Below, in pieces: positions 56,492 through 64,000 of a stretch of DNA of 64,000 nucleotides. The DNA comes from Pseudomonas atagonensis. Its GTDB lineage: Bacteria > Pseudomonadota > Gammaproteobacteria > Pseudomonadales > Pseudomonadaceae. A program made the translations under genes and the position numbers. The notes under the pieces were generated by a model. It had not been told where the DNA came from, did not search any database, and was given only the letters and a program-made list of their open reading frames with translations. Each line of letters begins with the position of its first letter. Within the stretch, counting starts at the first letter, position 1. The stretch lies in contig NZ_VXCA01000007.1 of assembly GCF_011369485.1 (NCBI RefSeq), positions 1 through 64,000 of the forward strand, written 5' to 3'.

Positions 56492-57757
56492 TCAGTTGCT
56501 CTTCACCGCATAATCCGGCTTCTTGTCGTTGCCCTGAATGAACGGGCTCCACGGCTGCGCACGGATCGGGCCTTCGGTTTGCCATACCACGTTGAACTGA
56601 CCGTCGCTCTGAATCTCGCCGATCATCACCGGTTTGTGCAGGTGGTGATTGGTCTTGTCCATGGTCAGGGTGTAACCGGACGGCGCGGCGAACGTCTGGC
56701 CAGCGAGGGCTTCGCGGACCTTGTCGACGTCGGTCGATTTGGCTTTCTCAACCGCCTGCGCCCACATGTGGATGCCGACGTAAGTGGCTTCCATCGGGTC
56801 GTTGGTCACAGCCTTGTCAGCGCCCGGCAGGTTGTGTTTCTTCGCGTAGGCTTTCCAGTCATCGACGAACTTCTTGTTCACCGGATTCTCCACCGACTCG
56901 AAGTAGTTCCACGCCGCGAGGTTGCCCACCAGCGGCTTGGTGTCGATGCCGCGCAGTTCTTCTTCGCCCACCGAAAACGCCACCACCGGTACGTCGGTGG
57001 CCTTCAGGCCCTGGTTGGCCAGTTCTTTGTAGAACGGCACGTTGGAATCGCCGTTGACGGTCGAGATCACAGCGGTCTTGCCGCCGGCCGAGAACTTTTT
57101 GATGTTGGCGACGATGGTTTGATAGTCGCTATGACCGAACGGGGTGTAGACCTCTTCGATGTCTTTATCCGCTACGCCTTTGGAATGCAGGAACGAGCGC
57201 AGGATCTTGTTGGTGGTGCGCGGATACACGTAGTCGGTGCCGAGCAGGAAGTAGCGCTTGGCGCTGCCGCCTTCTTCGCTCATCAGGTATTCAACCGCCG
57301 GGATCGCTTGCTGGTTCGGCGCGGCGCCGGTGTAGAAGACGTTCGGCGACATCTCTTCGCCTTCGTATTGCACCGGGTAGAACAGCAGACCGTTGAGCTC
57401 TTCGAACACCGGCAGCACCGATTTGCGCGACACCGAGGTCCAGCAGCCGAACACCACCGCGACCTTGTCCTGGGTCAGCAACTGCCGGCCCTTTTCGGCG
57501 AACAGCGGCCAGTTCGACGCCGGGTCGACCACCACCGGTTCGAGCATCTTGCCGTTGACGCCGCCCTTGGCGTTGATCTCGTCGATGGTCATCAACGCCA
57601 TGTCTTTGAGCGACGTTTCGGAGATCGCCATGGTGCCGGACAACGAATGCAGGATACCGACCTTGATGGTCTCGGCGGCCTGGACAGTCCAGGTCATGCC
57701 CATCGCGGCAATGGATGCCGTGAGTGTGAAAGCCTTGATCAAACTGCGACGCTTCAT
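56492..57757 (-). CDS. urtA: Urea ABC transporter substrate-binding protein UrtA
   Basis: A 421-residue periplasmic protein precursor. The signal (MKRRSLIKAFTLTASIAAMG, ending near TVQAA) has twin arginines but reads as a Sec or Tat signal without a clear consensus. The mature protein begins ETIKVGILHSLSGTMAISET, and GCWTSVSRKSVLPVFE is UrtA-specific. ATG 57757 has GGAG upstream. First gene of the urt-ure operon, behind a sigma-54-like promoter. Confidence 0.97.
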   Translation of the reverse strand: MKRRSLIKAFTLTASIAAMGMTWTVQAAETIKVGILHSLSGTMAISETSLKDMALMTIDEINAKGGVNGKMLEPVVVDPASNWPLFAEKGRQLLTQDKVAVVFGCWTSVSRKSVLPVFEELNGLLFYPVQYEGEEMSPNVFYTGAAPNQQAIPAVEYLMSEEGGSAKRYFLLGTDYVYPRTTNKILRSFLHSKGVADKDIEEVYTPFGHSDYQTIVANIKKFSAGGKTAVISTVNGDSNVPFYKELANQGLKATDVPVVAFSVGEEELRGIDTKPLVGNLAAWNYFESVENPVNKKFVDDWKAYAKKHNLPGADKAVTNDPMEATYVGIHMWAQAVEKAKSTDVDKVREALAGQTFAAPSGYTLTMDKTNHHLHKPVMIGEIQSDGQFNVVWQTEGPIRAQPWSPFIQGNDKKPDYAVKSN

Positions 57758-57822
57758 TGTGCGATCTCCATGAACGTTAAAGTTTTTTATGGTTGGCAGA
57801 TGCGGACGACTGAAGGGTGTTT

Positions 57823-57838
57823 TGCAAGGGCTGTGCCC
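57823..57838 (-). promoter_or_regulatory. Sigma-54-like promoter of the urt-ure operon
   Basis: On the minus strand GGGCAC-N5-TTGCA matches the RpoN -24/-12 consensus except for the first base, keeping the essential GG and GC dinucleotides at correct spacing. It lies ~66 bases before the urtA ATG. An NtrC-like half-site TGCACTA is at 57893-57899. The remainder of the 57758-58080 gap has no gene. Confidence 0.72.
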
Positions 57839-58080
57839 AACCGCGCAAACGGCTTTGCCAGAGGGCAGCAGCGTCGGCTTGCCGCCACGGCGTGCACTAT
57901 TAACAGGCAGCCAGGTCGCTGGCGTGCACAGGATTGCGCGCAAATGGTGCTGCGTCGGGGCGCACGATGCGCCACAGGATTGGATACAGAAACGATAGAT
58001 ATGTACCGCTGATCAACCGGCCTGCGACCACACACTCGTTGGACTGATAGCCCATTCTCTCCAACAGCAGGTTTTCAATC

Positions 58081-61000
58081 ATGAGTGATCAAACAGGCCG
58101 CGATACCCGCGCCGCTGAAGCGTCCAGACCCAGACTGCCGAGGCTGAGCCCGGGATTCCTGACCGAAGAGGACGCCGCGCATTGGGTGCAAACCTATCTT
58201 CCGGCAAACGCCGATCGTGAATACGCCAGTGTGATCGTGCGTCTTGCGGACGGTGAGTTCGCCGCCACCCGGCCGGTGCCCGGCGACGGCGATGGATTTG
58301 ATTTCAGGACAATTCTCGAAGTCGATTCGGCGGGTAATTTTCTGCAGCCCAAGGGCGCGACGTGCGTGGCCAGCGTCCGCTCACATCCTCCCGTTCAGGA
58401 CACGTCTCGTGAGGTCCAGGCTGGCGTCGACAAACCGGCCCTCGGCCTGTTCATCAACTTTTTCTCCGACACGGATTTCATCGCCAACGTCGCGCAACGG
58501 GATTTTTTCCGACGTAGCTATTTGTGCGTAGCCGACGGCAGCCTGCTCAGCTACACGCCGAGCGGATCGCAGGATGAACTCGACTACTACCTCTGGCTCA
58601 AGGCCGGCGCACCGCGTGAGCATCCACTCGCCGTGTACGGAGTGGAGAACGTGATCAAGAAGGTCGCGACGGTGGGCGAACTGCGCGTCATCGTCTCCAG
58701 TGCCGACTGGCGCGGTGCGCTGGGAACGGTGCCGCCGGACTGGCGTCCGGGCCTGATGTTCGGCAAAGGCGTGGTCACTGGGCTGCCGCTGATGACGCGC
58801 ATTTGCGCCAGCGCCGGGCAAGCGGTGCAAGCGGCGTTGACGAGACGCAGTGCGCGCACTTCAGGGTTGGTACTGAAGAAGGTCGGAACCAACGAATACG
58901 TGGCGACACAACCGCGCCCGGCGGGCACCTCGCCATGGGAGCCGGGCACCTACTTTGCGCGCCGTGACGACGGTCATTTCATACTGCCGGACGGTTATGC
59001 GCTGGATGGTTTTTACTACGGCTCGCGACCGGATCCGTATAAGTTTCCACGGCACCAGCCATGGCTCTACGAGAACTTCTTCACCCCCGCTGAAGTCGCG
59101 TTCGCGATTGCCTGTTCTCATCAACACAGATTGCTGGCCGCTCCGTTCGCTTCGTTGTCTCTGTACATGCTCGCCACGGATGCGGCGATCCTGAAGTACA
59201 CCTTCAGTGATTCCAGACTGGAGCGGGCGCTGAGCATCAAGAATCCTGACGGCACGATTGGCGACGGTGGCTTGCAGGCGAAACTCCACAGCGGCGTACT
59301 CAGACCACGGGAGTTCGTTTCAGTCGTGGCGGCGGCCGGTCAGCTGGAAGTTCTGCGGGCAAGCCGTCTGTGGGATCGGCTCGGCGCGGTGACCATCGAA
59401 TGGCAGCCCTACGCCGGCTATCCCTGGCCGGCCATGGGTCCGACCTTTCTGTCTGCCGATGACGCTGCGCGTTATGCCCACGAGAAAATCGCTCAGCGCC
59501 GTGATCGCGAATACGCGGGATACATCTTCCAGCGCGAAGACCTGCGCTTTACCGTCACCGAACCGCTTCAGGGTGGCGTCGAAGAGAATCGTCGCCGACA
59601 CCTTTTTCCGCAGGATAACCATGGCAATCCGGTGTTCCCCGACGGGCATGATTTGCGCGGGCGTTACGTCTCGCACAAAGCCCTGTCGACCCTTGATTCA
59701 GCGGACGTAGAACGGCGCAAATGGTCGCGCGAGGACGCTGCGCTGAGTCTGCAAATGTTCAGCGTCGAAGAGATCCGGCGCGCTCTGCTGGATGACACGC
59801 CGTTGTACCTGTCAGGCGCGCCACACAGCCTGGTACGGTTTCAGGCAGCCAATGTCGAGGCGCTGGAGCAGCGCTTGGGTACGGCGCAAGAACCCGGCCC
59901 GTTGGCGCTCGCGCTGGAGTCGGGAGCCAGCCTGCCCAGTGACTTCATCCGCGAAGTGGCGGCAGCCGGCCAGTTGTTCAATCTGCTCAACAACGCACTG
60001 TGGGGTGCGCGAGGATTGATCTCCCCGACATGGTCTGTCGCCACCGGGCCGTGGCAATGGCAGCGACCTGAACACGTCGCGTTCGGCGCGATTTTCTCTA
60101 CGGCCGACGACGCGGCGCAGGATCGCTATTTCCACGACGAACGTCTGCATGACGAAGAGAAGGCCTGGTTCGGCTTCATCCTCAAACACCGTGATCGCGA
60201 GGAGTACGTGGCCAGTGAACTGGTGCCGGTCAGCAAGGACAAGAACAATGTGTTCCAGCCTCAGGCGCTGTTCGGTGTGGCCCGTCAGGCGCCGTGGCTG
60301 CAGTACCCGGAAGGCTTCAGTCGACAGGCGTTCTTCTATTCGCGGCAACGGGTCAAACATCTGCTTGCTGGCACATCGGCTTCCTGGCTGTCGCAAAATT
60401 TCATCGAGCCGGACGACCTGTACATCGCCATCTATTACTCACAACGGCGCCCGGTCATCGAACCCTGGTCGGATCAGCAGATCCCGCTGTTCATCTCCAC
60501 GCAGGACGGTGCACTCCTGCGTTACCAACGACGCGTCGCCAGCAAGCTGTTCGATAACGACACGCCCAACATGGGCCTGGAAGACATCAAGAACCATTTG
60601 GGAAGCGGCAATCTGCGGCCGGAGGACTTCGTCAAACTGGTCGCTAATAGCGGTGAGCTGACGGTGCTGCGCACGAGCCTGTGCTGGGACCGTTCTGCCC
60701 CGGTCGATCCGACATGGCGGCCGTCGATGAACATCGAGCGTCGCTGGCTCGGGCCGGCCTTTCATGAGCAGGACGACGCGGTGATCGAGGCCCGTTCGCG
60801 ATTGCCCGATCATCCGCAGAAAATCTTTGGCGGCGTGGTGTTGAAGCGCGCCGATGGTCTTTTTGTGGCCAGCGATCCGGTCGAAGTACCGCAGGAAGAC
60901 TTCGATGTAAAACTGATTTTTCCTGACGAGAGCCTGCAAGCCGGGCTGTTTCCGCAGGATTGCACAGTGGTCGCGCGTTACCGTTCGCGGGTGGCGGCAG

Positions 61001-62778
61001 AGTTGCCGGTGGTGTTCTCCCACACCGAGAAGCAGGTGTACCTGAACATGTTGTCGGTCGACACCCTGTACTCGTCATTTTCGTTGCCGGACAACTTGCG
61101 CAAGATCGAGTACCTGTTCGCACCGGACGGTTCGCTGATCCGTTATGAAGCCGGGCTCTGGAGTCGTTTGCGCGCTGACCTGGCCAATGCCCTGAATGAT
61201 TTCAAAAGCCTGCCAGCCGATCTCGACGGCAAGAAGGTCAAGCAGCAGATTTACAGCGGCGCTTTGCAGCCCAGCGTCTGGGTCAACCTTTTGGCCAGGG
61301 CCGGTTATTTGCAGGTCGTGAGCGGTAGCCGGTTGTGGGGCGCGCGTGGCGCGGTCAGTGTCTGGCAACCCTTTGCGCCGGCTGCTTCCGCCGAGCAGAC
61401 GCAGGTGGCGCCGGTGTGCAGTCCGGTTTTTGTTCAGGATGACGCGGCTGCCTGCCATGTGCACAGACTGTCCCAGGAACGAGATAGCCTGACTGTCGGC
61501 CTTATTCTTTCGAATGAACGCGAGGGTCTTTTCATCGCCACGCTGCCCGTGGAGGCGCAGGACTCGCCCATGGTTTCCGAACGCGTATTCCTTGCCGGAA
61601 AATTGCCGACCGGGTTTGCCCTGCATGCGCTGTATGCGCGCGTTGCGAACGTTTTGCCGAGCGCGCCAAGTGACGATTTTCGACGGTTTTTTCCAGCGCC
61701 GATGGTGGTTCACCGGTTGTGCGAGGCGGCGTATACCCCGCAAGGATACAAACCGGTGTTTTTCTCCTGCGCCGATGGCGCGTTGTTGCGCTTCGATATG
61801 TCTCCCTTTGAACCGGGCGAGTTTACTGACCCCCACGGCCAGGTGGAGATACGGCCAAATCAGTTCGCCTCATTGCAGCAGGCAAGCAAGGATGAAAGTG
61901 ACCTGACGCGGGGGCGCTTCGATCCGGTGGAATACGTTCGGCGCATGGCCCGGGCCGGCAAACTGGAAGTCATATTGGGCAGCGCTTATTGGTCACGTCA
62001 CGGCGTGCTCGGCAAGGACTGGCAGCCGCACATGGCGGACGTGACTGCCGATGAACGCTGGGCGGCCAGACCGGTGCCGGCGCTGGGACCGGTCTTCCAT
62101 CATGCTGACGACGCCGCTCGTTATGCCCAGCAGCGAGCAGGCCGTGACTTTGCGGTCGGCAGCGGTTTCGAGAGCGCGATACTCGCGCGCGCACCCAGGT
62201 TGCTTGATCGAACGCCGCGATTCGTTGCGCTCGAACCCTTGGCCAGCAGCGCCTCCGGTGCCAGCCCGGTCAGCCGGATTTTCCGTCCGGCACAGGATCC
62301 TTCGATCAACTTTCGTAATCCGGCGCCACGCTATCCGGACGGCTACACGCTGGTGGCAAGCCATCAGCTGTACCTGTCCGGCAACACCACGCTTGCCGCA
62401 GATGATGAACAGGTGCATGCGAATTTCGCCGCGCCGTTCATGGTGCGTGCGCATACCCACGATCTCAAAGACAAAGGCTTCGATATCAAGGATTACTACT
62501 ACTCGACCCCTTACGGCGTGCTGATCCGGTACAGCCCCGGGTACACGCAAGCCGAACGGGAATTGTTGCGGAGCAAACAGGTGGAGTTCAGCGGCGGCAA
62601 ATGGGTGACTCGCCTGTCACCGGCACAGTTCATTTCCCGGCTCGTTGAGCTGGAAGAATTTCGTGTGCTGATCGCCGGGCCGTACTGGAAGCAGTCGGGT
62701 CGCATCGGTTCCACGTGGCGATCTCGACGCAAACTGCCGGCACAACTTGGTGTGATCAAACGACGAGAAGAGCTGTAG
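58081..62778 (+). CDS. Giant protein of seven ~220-residue DUF4329-like repeats
   Basis: A 1565-residue protein with no signal peptide or membrane helix. It consists of seven diverged repeats starting near residues 23, 226, 451, 667, 889, 1110 and 1334. Each has a recurring order: GPxFxxxDDAAxYA; a [R/K]xxEYxGxIxx + FVATxPV strand; a PxGYxLxGxYxSR segment; a middle helical part; DGALLRY; LxSGxLxPxxFVxxVAxAGxLxVL; and a closing LWGxxGxVxxxWQP. Repeat 2 has lost the DDAA motif. The DDAA...EYxGxI part resembles DUF4329, a domain often found at toxin C-termini. No catalytic residues can be named. The gene is divergent from urtA and alone; function unknown, with a surface, secreted or polymorphic-toxin-related role only a guess. 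Confidence 0.8.
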   Translation: MSDQTGRDTRAAEASRPRLPRLSPGFLTEEDAAHWVQTYLPANADREYASVIVRLADGEFAATRPVPGDGDGFDFRTILEVDSAGNFLQPKGATCVASVRSHPPVQDTSREVQAGVDKPALGLFINFFSDTDFIANVAQRDFFRRSYLCVADGSLLSYTPSGSQDELDYYLWLKAGAPREHPLAVYGVENVIKKVATVGELRVIVSSADWRGALGTVPPDWRPGLMFGKGVVTGLPLMTRICASAGQAVQAALTRRSARTSGLVLKKVGTNEYVATQPRPAGTSPWEPGTYFARRDDGHFILPDGYALDGFYYGSRPDPYKFPRHQPWLYENFFTPAEVAFAIACSHQHRLLAAPFASLSLYMLATDAAILKYTFSDSRLERALSIKNPDGTIGDGGLQAKLHSGVLRPREFVSVVAAAGQLEVLRASRLWDRLGAVTIEWQPYAGYPWPAMGPTFLSADDAARYAHEKIAQRRDREYAGYIFQREDLRFTVTEPLQGGVEENRRRHLFPQDNHGNPVFPDGHDLRGRYVSHKALSTLDSADVERRKWSREDAALSLQMFSVEEIRRALLDDTPLYLSGAPHSLVRFQAANVEALEQRLGTAQEPGPLALALESGASLPSDFIREVAAAGQLFNLLNNALWGARGLISPTWSVATGPWQWQRPEHVAFGAIFSTADDAAQDRYFHDERLHDEEKAWFGFILKHRDREEYVASELVPVSKDKNNVFQPQALFGVARQAPWLQYPEGFSRQAFFYSRQRVKHLLAGTSASWLSQNFIEPDDLYIAIYYSQRRPVIEPWSDQQIPLFISTQDGALLRYQRRVASKLFDNDTPNMGLEDIKNHLGSGNLRPEDFVKLVANSGELTVLRTSLCWDRSAPVDPTWRPSMNIERRWLGPAFHEQDDAVIEARSRLPDHPQKIFGGVVLKRADGLFVASDPVEVPQEDFDVKLIFPDESLQAGLFPQDCTVVARYRSRVAAELPVVFSHTEKQVYLNMLSVDTLYSSFSLPDNLRKIEYLFAPDGSLIRYEAGLWSRLRADLANALNDFKSLPADLDGKKVKQQIYSGALQPSVWVNLLARAGYLQVVSGSRLWGARGAVSVWQPFAPAASAEQTQVAPVCSPVFVQDDAAACHVHRLSQERDSLTVGLILSNEREGLFIATLPVEAQDSPMVSERVFLAGKLPTGFALHALYARVANVLPSAPSDDFRRFFPAPMVVHRLCEAAYTPQGYKPVFFSCADGALLRFDMSPFEPGEFTDPHGQVEIRPNQFASLQQASKDESDLTRGRFDPVEYVRRMARAGKLEVILGSAYWSRHGVLGKDWQPHMADVTADERWAARPVPALGPVFHHADDAARYAQQRAGRDFAVGSGFESAILARAPRLLDRTPRFVALEPLASSASGASPVSRIFRPAQDPSINFRNPAPRYPDGYTLVASHQLYLSGNTTLAADDEQVHANFAAPFMVRAHTHDLKDKGFDIKDYYYSTPYGVLIRYSPGYTQAERELLRSKQVEFSGGKWVTRLSPAQFISRLVELEEFRVLIAGPYWKQSGRIGSTWRSRRKLPAQLGVIKRREEL

Positions 62779-62791
62779 GGTTCTGCCGTTT

Positions 62792-62853
62792 ACGCGAGCA
62801 AGTTTGCTGACACAGGTTTTGCGTCGTCCCTGTGTTGGCGGGCTTGCTCGCGA
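62792..62853. repeat. REPIN-like inverted pair, diverged
   Basis: ACGCGAGCAAGTTTGCTGAC followed by ACAG is mirrored by CTGTGTTGGCGGGCTTGCTC. It lies between the convergent giant-repeat and TonB-receptor genes. Confidence 0.8.
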
Positions 62854-62866
62854 AGAGGCCTATCAA

Positions 62867-64000
62867 TCAAAAGGTGTAGTCAGCGGTGACGAAGAATGAC
62901 CTTGGTTCGCCGAGAATCCATTGCTGCCCCTCGTTGTATTGACTCTGCGCGTACTGGCGGTCGAACAGGTTGTTCACCTGCAGACCCAGCGTGGTGTTGC
63001 GCAGTGCCCGCCACGACAGGGTCGCGTCGACAACGGTGTAACTCGGTAGCTCGTTGCGGTTGGCCAGGTCGGCATAACGGGCATCGACATAACGCACCCC
63101 GGCGCCAGCCTTGAGGTCATCGTTGATGGCTTTGCTCAGCCACAGGTTGGCGGTGCGTCGAGGCACGTCCACCGGGCGGTTGCCGTTGTACGAGAGGGTC
63201 TGGCCGTTGACCACCTCGGAGAAGTCGTCGTATTTGGCTTTGACGATTGCCGCGTTGGCTTGCAGTTGCCAGGCGTGCGGCAGTTGCAGATTGAGGCTGG
63301 CTTCCAGGCCATTGGATGATTGCTGGCCGACCTGCTGCTTGAGCGTCGGGTTGCCCGGATCGTCCGTCAGCAGCTTCTTCTTGACGATGCGATAGGCCGC
63401 CAGTGTGAACTCACCGCGCTGATCCCAGAACAGTTGCTTGAGGCCGACTTCGGTCTGGCGCGCCGTCGACAAGTCGTATTGCTGCTGGCTCGGGCTCAGA
63501 GAGATCAGGCCGCCGATGCCGTCGGTACTGGTCGCGATCTGACCGTAGAGCGATGTCTGTGGCGTCAGCGCAAATACCAGGCCGGCCTTCCAGTTGTTGC
63601 CGGTCAGGGTCTTGTCGCTCTGGCTGTCGTCGACCAGATTGGTGCGGTCGACATGCACGTAATCGCGACGTACGCCGGTCACCAGCGACCAGCGCTCGCT
63701 CAGTTGTGTGCGGTTTTCGGCAAACACCGACATCTGTCTGGTGGTGCTGTCGAACTGGTCGCGGTACGGATTGCTGCTCTCGAAATAGCCGTTTTGCGGG
63801 TGATGCAGATCCAGCGGTTGGCCATTCGGCAAGACGTCGTTGAACGGCGAGTTGCTGTCGAGCTGGAAACGGATGCGGTTGTAATCGACACCGCTGACGG
63901 TCTGGCTGTCGAGGCCGAACAGCGAGTGTTTGAAGGTGAAGGTCTGCCGGTCCCCGACCTGTTCCTGTGTGTGACCGATGCCGAAATAACCACTGCGGCT
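62867..64000 (-). CDS. TonB-dependent receptor, C-terminal part (gene runs off the window)
   Basis: The last ~377 residues of an outer-membrane beta-barrel. Alternating strands, the NNLFDRQYAQSQYN motif and a terminal aromatic (FFVTADYTF) are typical of siderophore receptors (FhuA/FecA/FpvA type). The frame continues upstream past position 64000 without a start, so plug domain, TonB box and signal are outside. The ligand is likely a ferric siderophore but cannot be specified. Confidence 0.92.
   Translation of the reverse strand, partial: SRSGYFGIGHTQEQVGDRQTFTFKHSLFGLDSQTVSGVDYNRIRFQLDSNSPFNDVLPNGQPLDLHHPQNGYFESSNPYRDQFDSTTRQMSVFAENRTQLSERWSLVTGVRRDYVHVDRTNLVDDSQSDKTLTGNNWKAGLVFALTPQTSLYGQIATSTDGIGGLISLSPSQQQYDLSTARQTEVGLKQLFWDQRGEFTLAAYRIVKKKLLTDDPGNPTLKQQVGQQSSNGLEASLNLQLPHAWQLQANAAIVKAKYDDFSEVVNGQTLSYNGNRPVDVPRRTANLWLSKAINDDLKAGAGVRYVDARYADLANRNELPSYTVVDATLSWRALRNTTLGLQVNNLFDRQYAQSQYNEGQQWILGEPRSFFVTADYTF

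Noticed and set aside
55332..58012. Long + strand frames opposite urtB and urtA
   Set aside because: They overlap well-supported transporter genes and are rich in His/Arg/Gln as expected for shadow frames.

Overview
The window looks like a chromosomal segment of a Pseudomonas fluorescens-group bacterium. The evidence is high GC, dense Pseudomonas-type coding, a textbook azurin gene, an urease/urea-uptake locus, and many short inverted-repeat elements (REP/REPIN-like) between genes. As I recall it, the gene order (azurin, nadE/pncB, bra transporter, desT-ureEFG, ferritin-like gene, psiF, chaperone pair, ureABC, urt) follows the same general order as one region of the P. aeruginosa PAO1 chromosome. 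I saw no rRNA, tRNA, CRISPR array, transposase or prophage genes.

Layout. 0.2-7 kb: three-gene operon with a transglutaminase/DUF2126 amidoligase, a circularly permuted ATP-grasp/Alpha-E protein and a second transglutaminase, predicted to make or modify peptides. 7-11 kb: small charged protein, LOG-family protein, azurin, and a pncB-nadE NAD operon. 11-15 kb: LysR regulator divergent from amaB-amaA (lysine/pipecolate catabolism). 15-20.7 kb: five-gene braCDEFG-type branched-chain amino acid ABC transporter behind a clear sigma-54 promoter with an upstream NtrC-like site. 20.7-21.5 kb: non-coding stretch with four DnaA-box nonamers and an orphan terminator-like hairpin. 21.5-24.6 kb: SDR dehydrogenase, unusual CDF transporter, AGE-family isomerase. 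24.8-28.1 kb: ureE-ureF-ureG-hupE and desT. 28.3-36.8 kb: modular-repeat secreted protein, AsmA-family protein, ferritin-like protein, LysR/azoreductase/SMR, lipase, EamA exporter, AraC regulator. 37-41.4 kb: a 1468-residue dermonecrotic-toxin-like protein with a C-terminal Cys-His-Asp triad. 41.6-47.3 kb: PsiF, AI-2E permease, Hsp70-like protein divergent from cbpA-cbpM, orphan histidine kinase. 47.5-57.8 kb: one long leftward nitrogen block, urtABCDE-ureD-ureA-GNAT-GNAT-ureB-ureC, again with a sigma-54-type promoter upstream. 58.1-62.8 kb: a 1565-residue protein made of seven diverged ~220-residue repeats. 62.9-64 kb: 3' part of a TonB-dependent receptor gene that runs off the window.

How the genes work together. 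The strongest theme is nitrogen acquisition. Urea is imported by UrtABCDE and hydrolysed by UreABC, which is matured by UreD here and by UreE/F/G about 20 kb away. Branched-chain amino acids are imported by BraC-G. Both transport operons carry sigma-54-like promoters, which suggests NtrC-type control. AmaA/AmaB channel lysine-derived pipecolate to 2-aminoadipate. The most novel items are the two giant proteins (37.0-41.4 and 58.1-62.8 kb), the DnaA-box cluster and the modular repeat protein at 28.3 kb.
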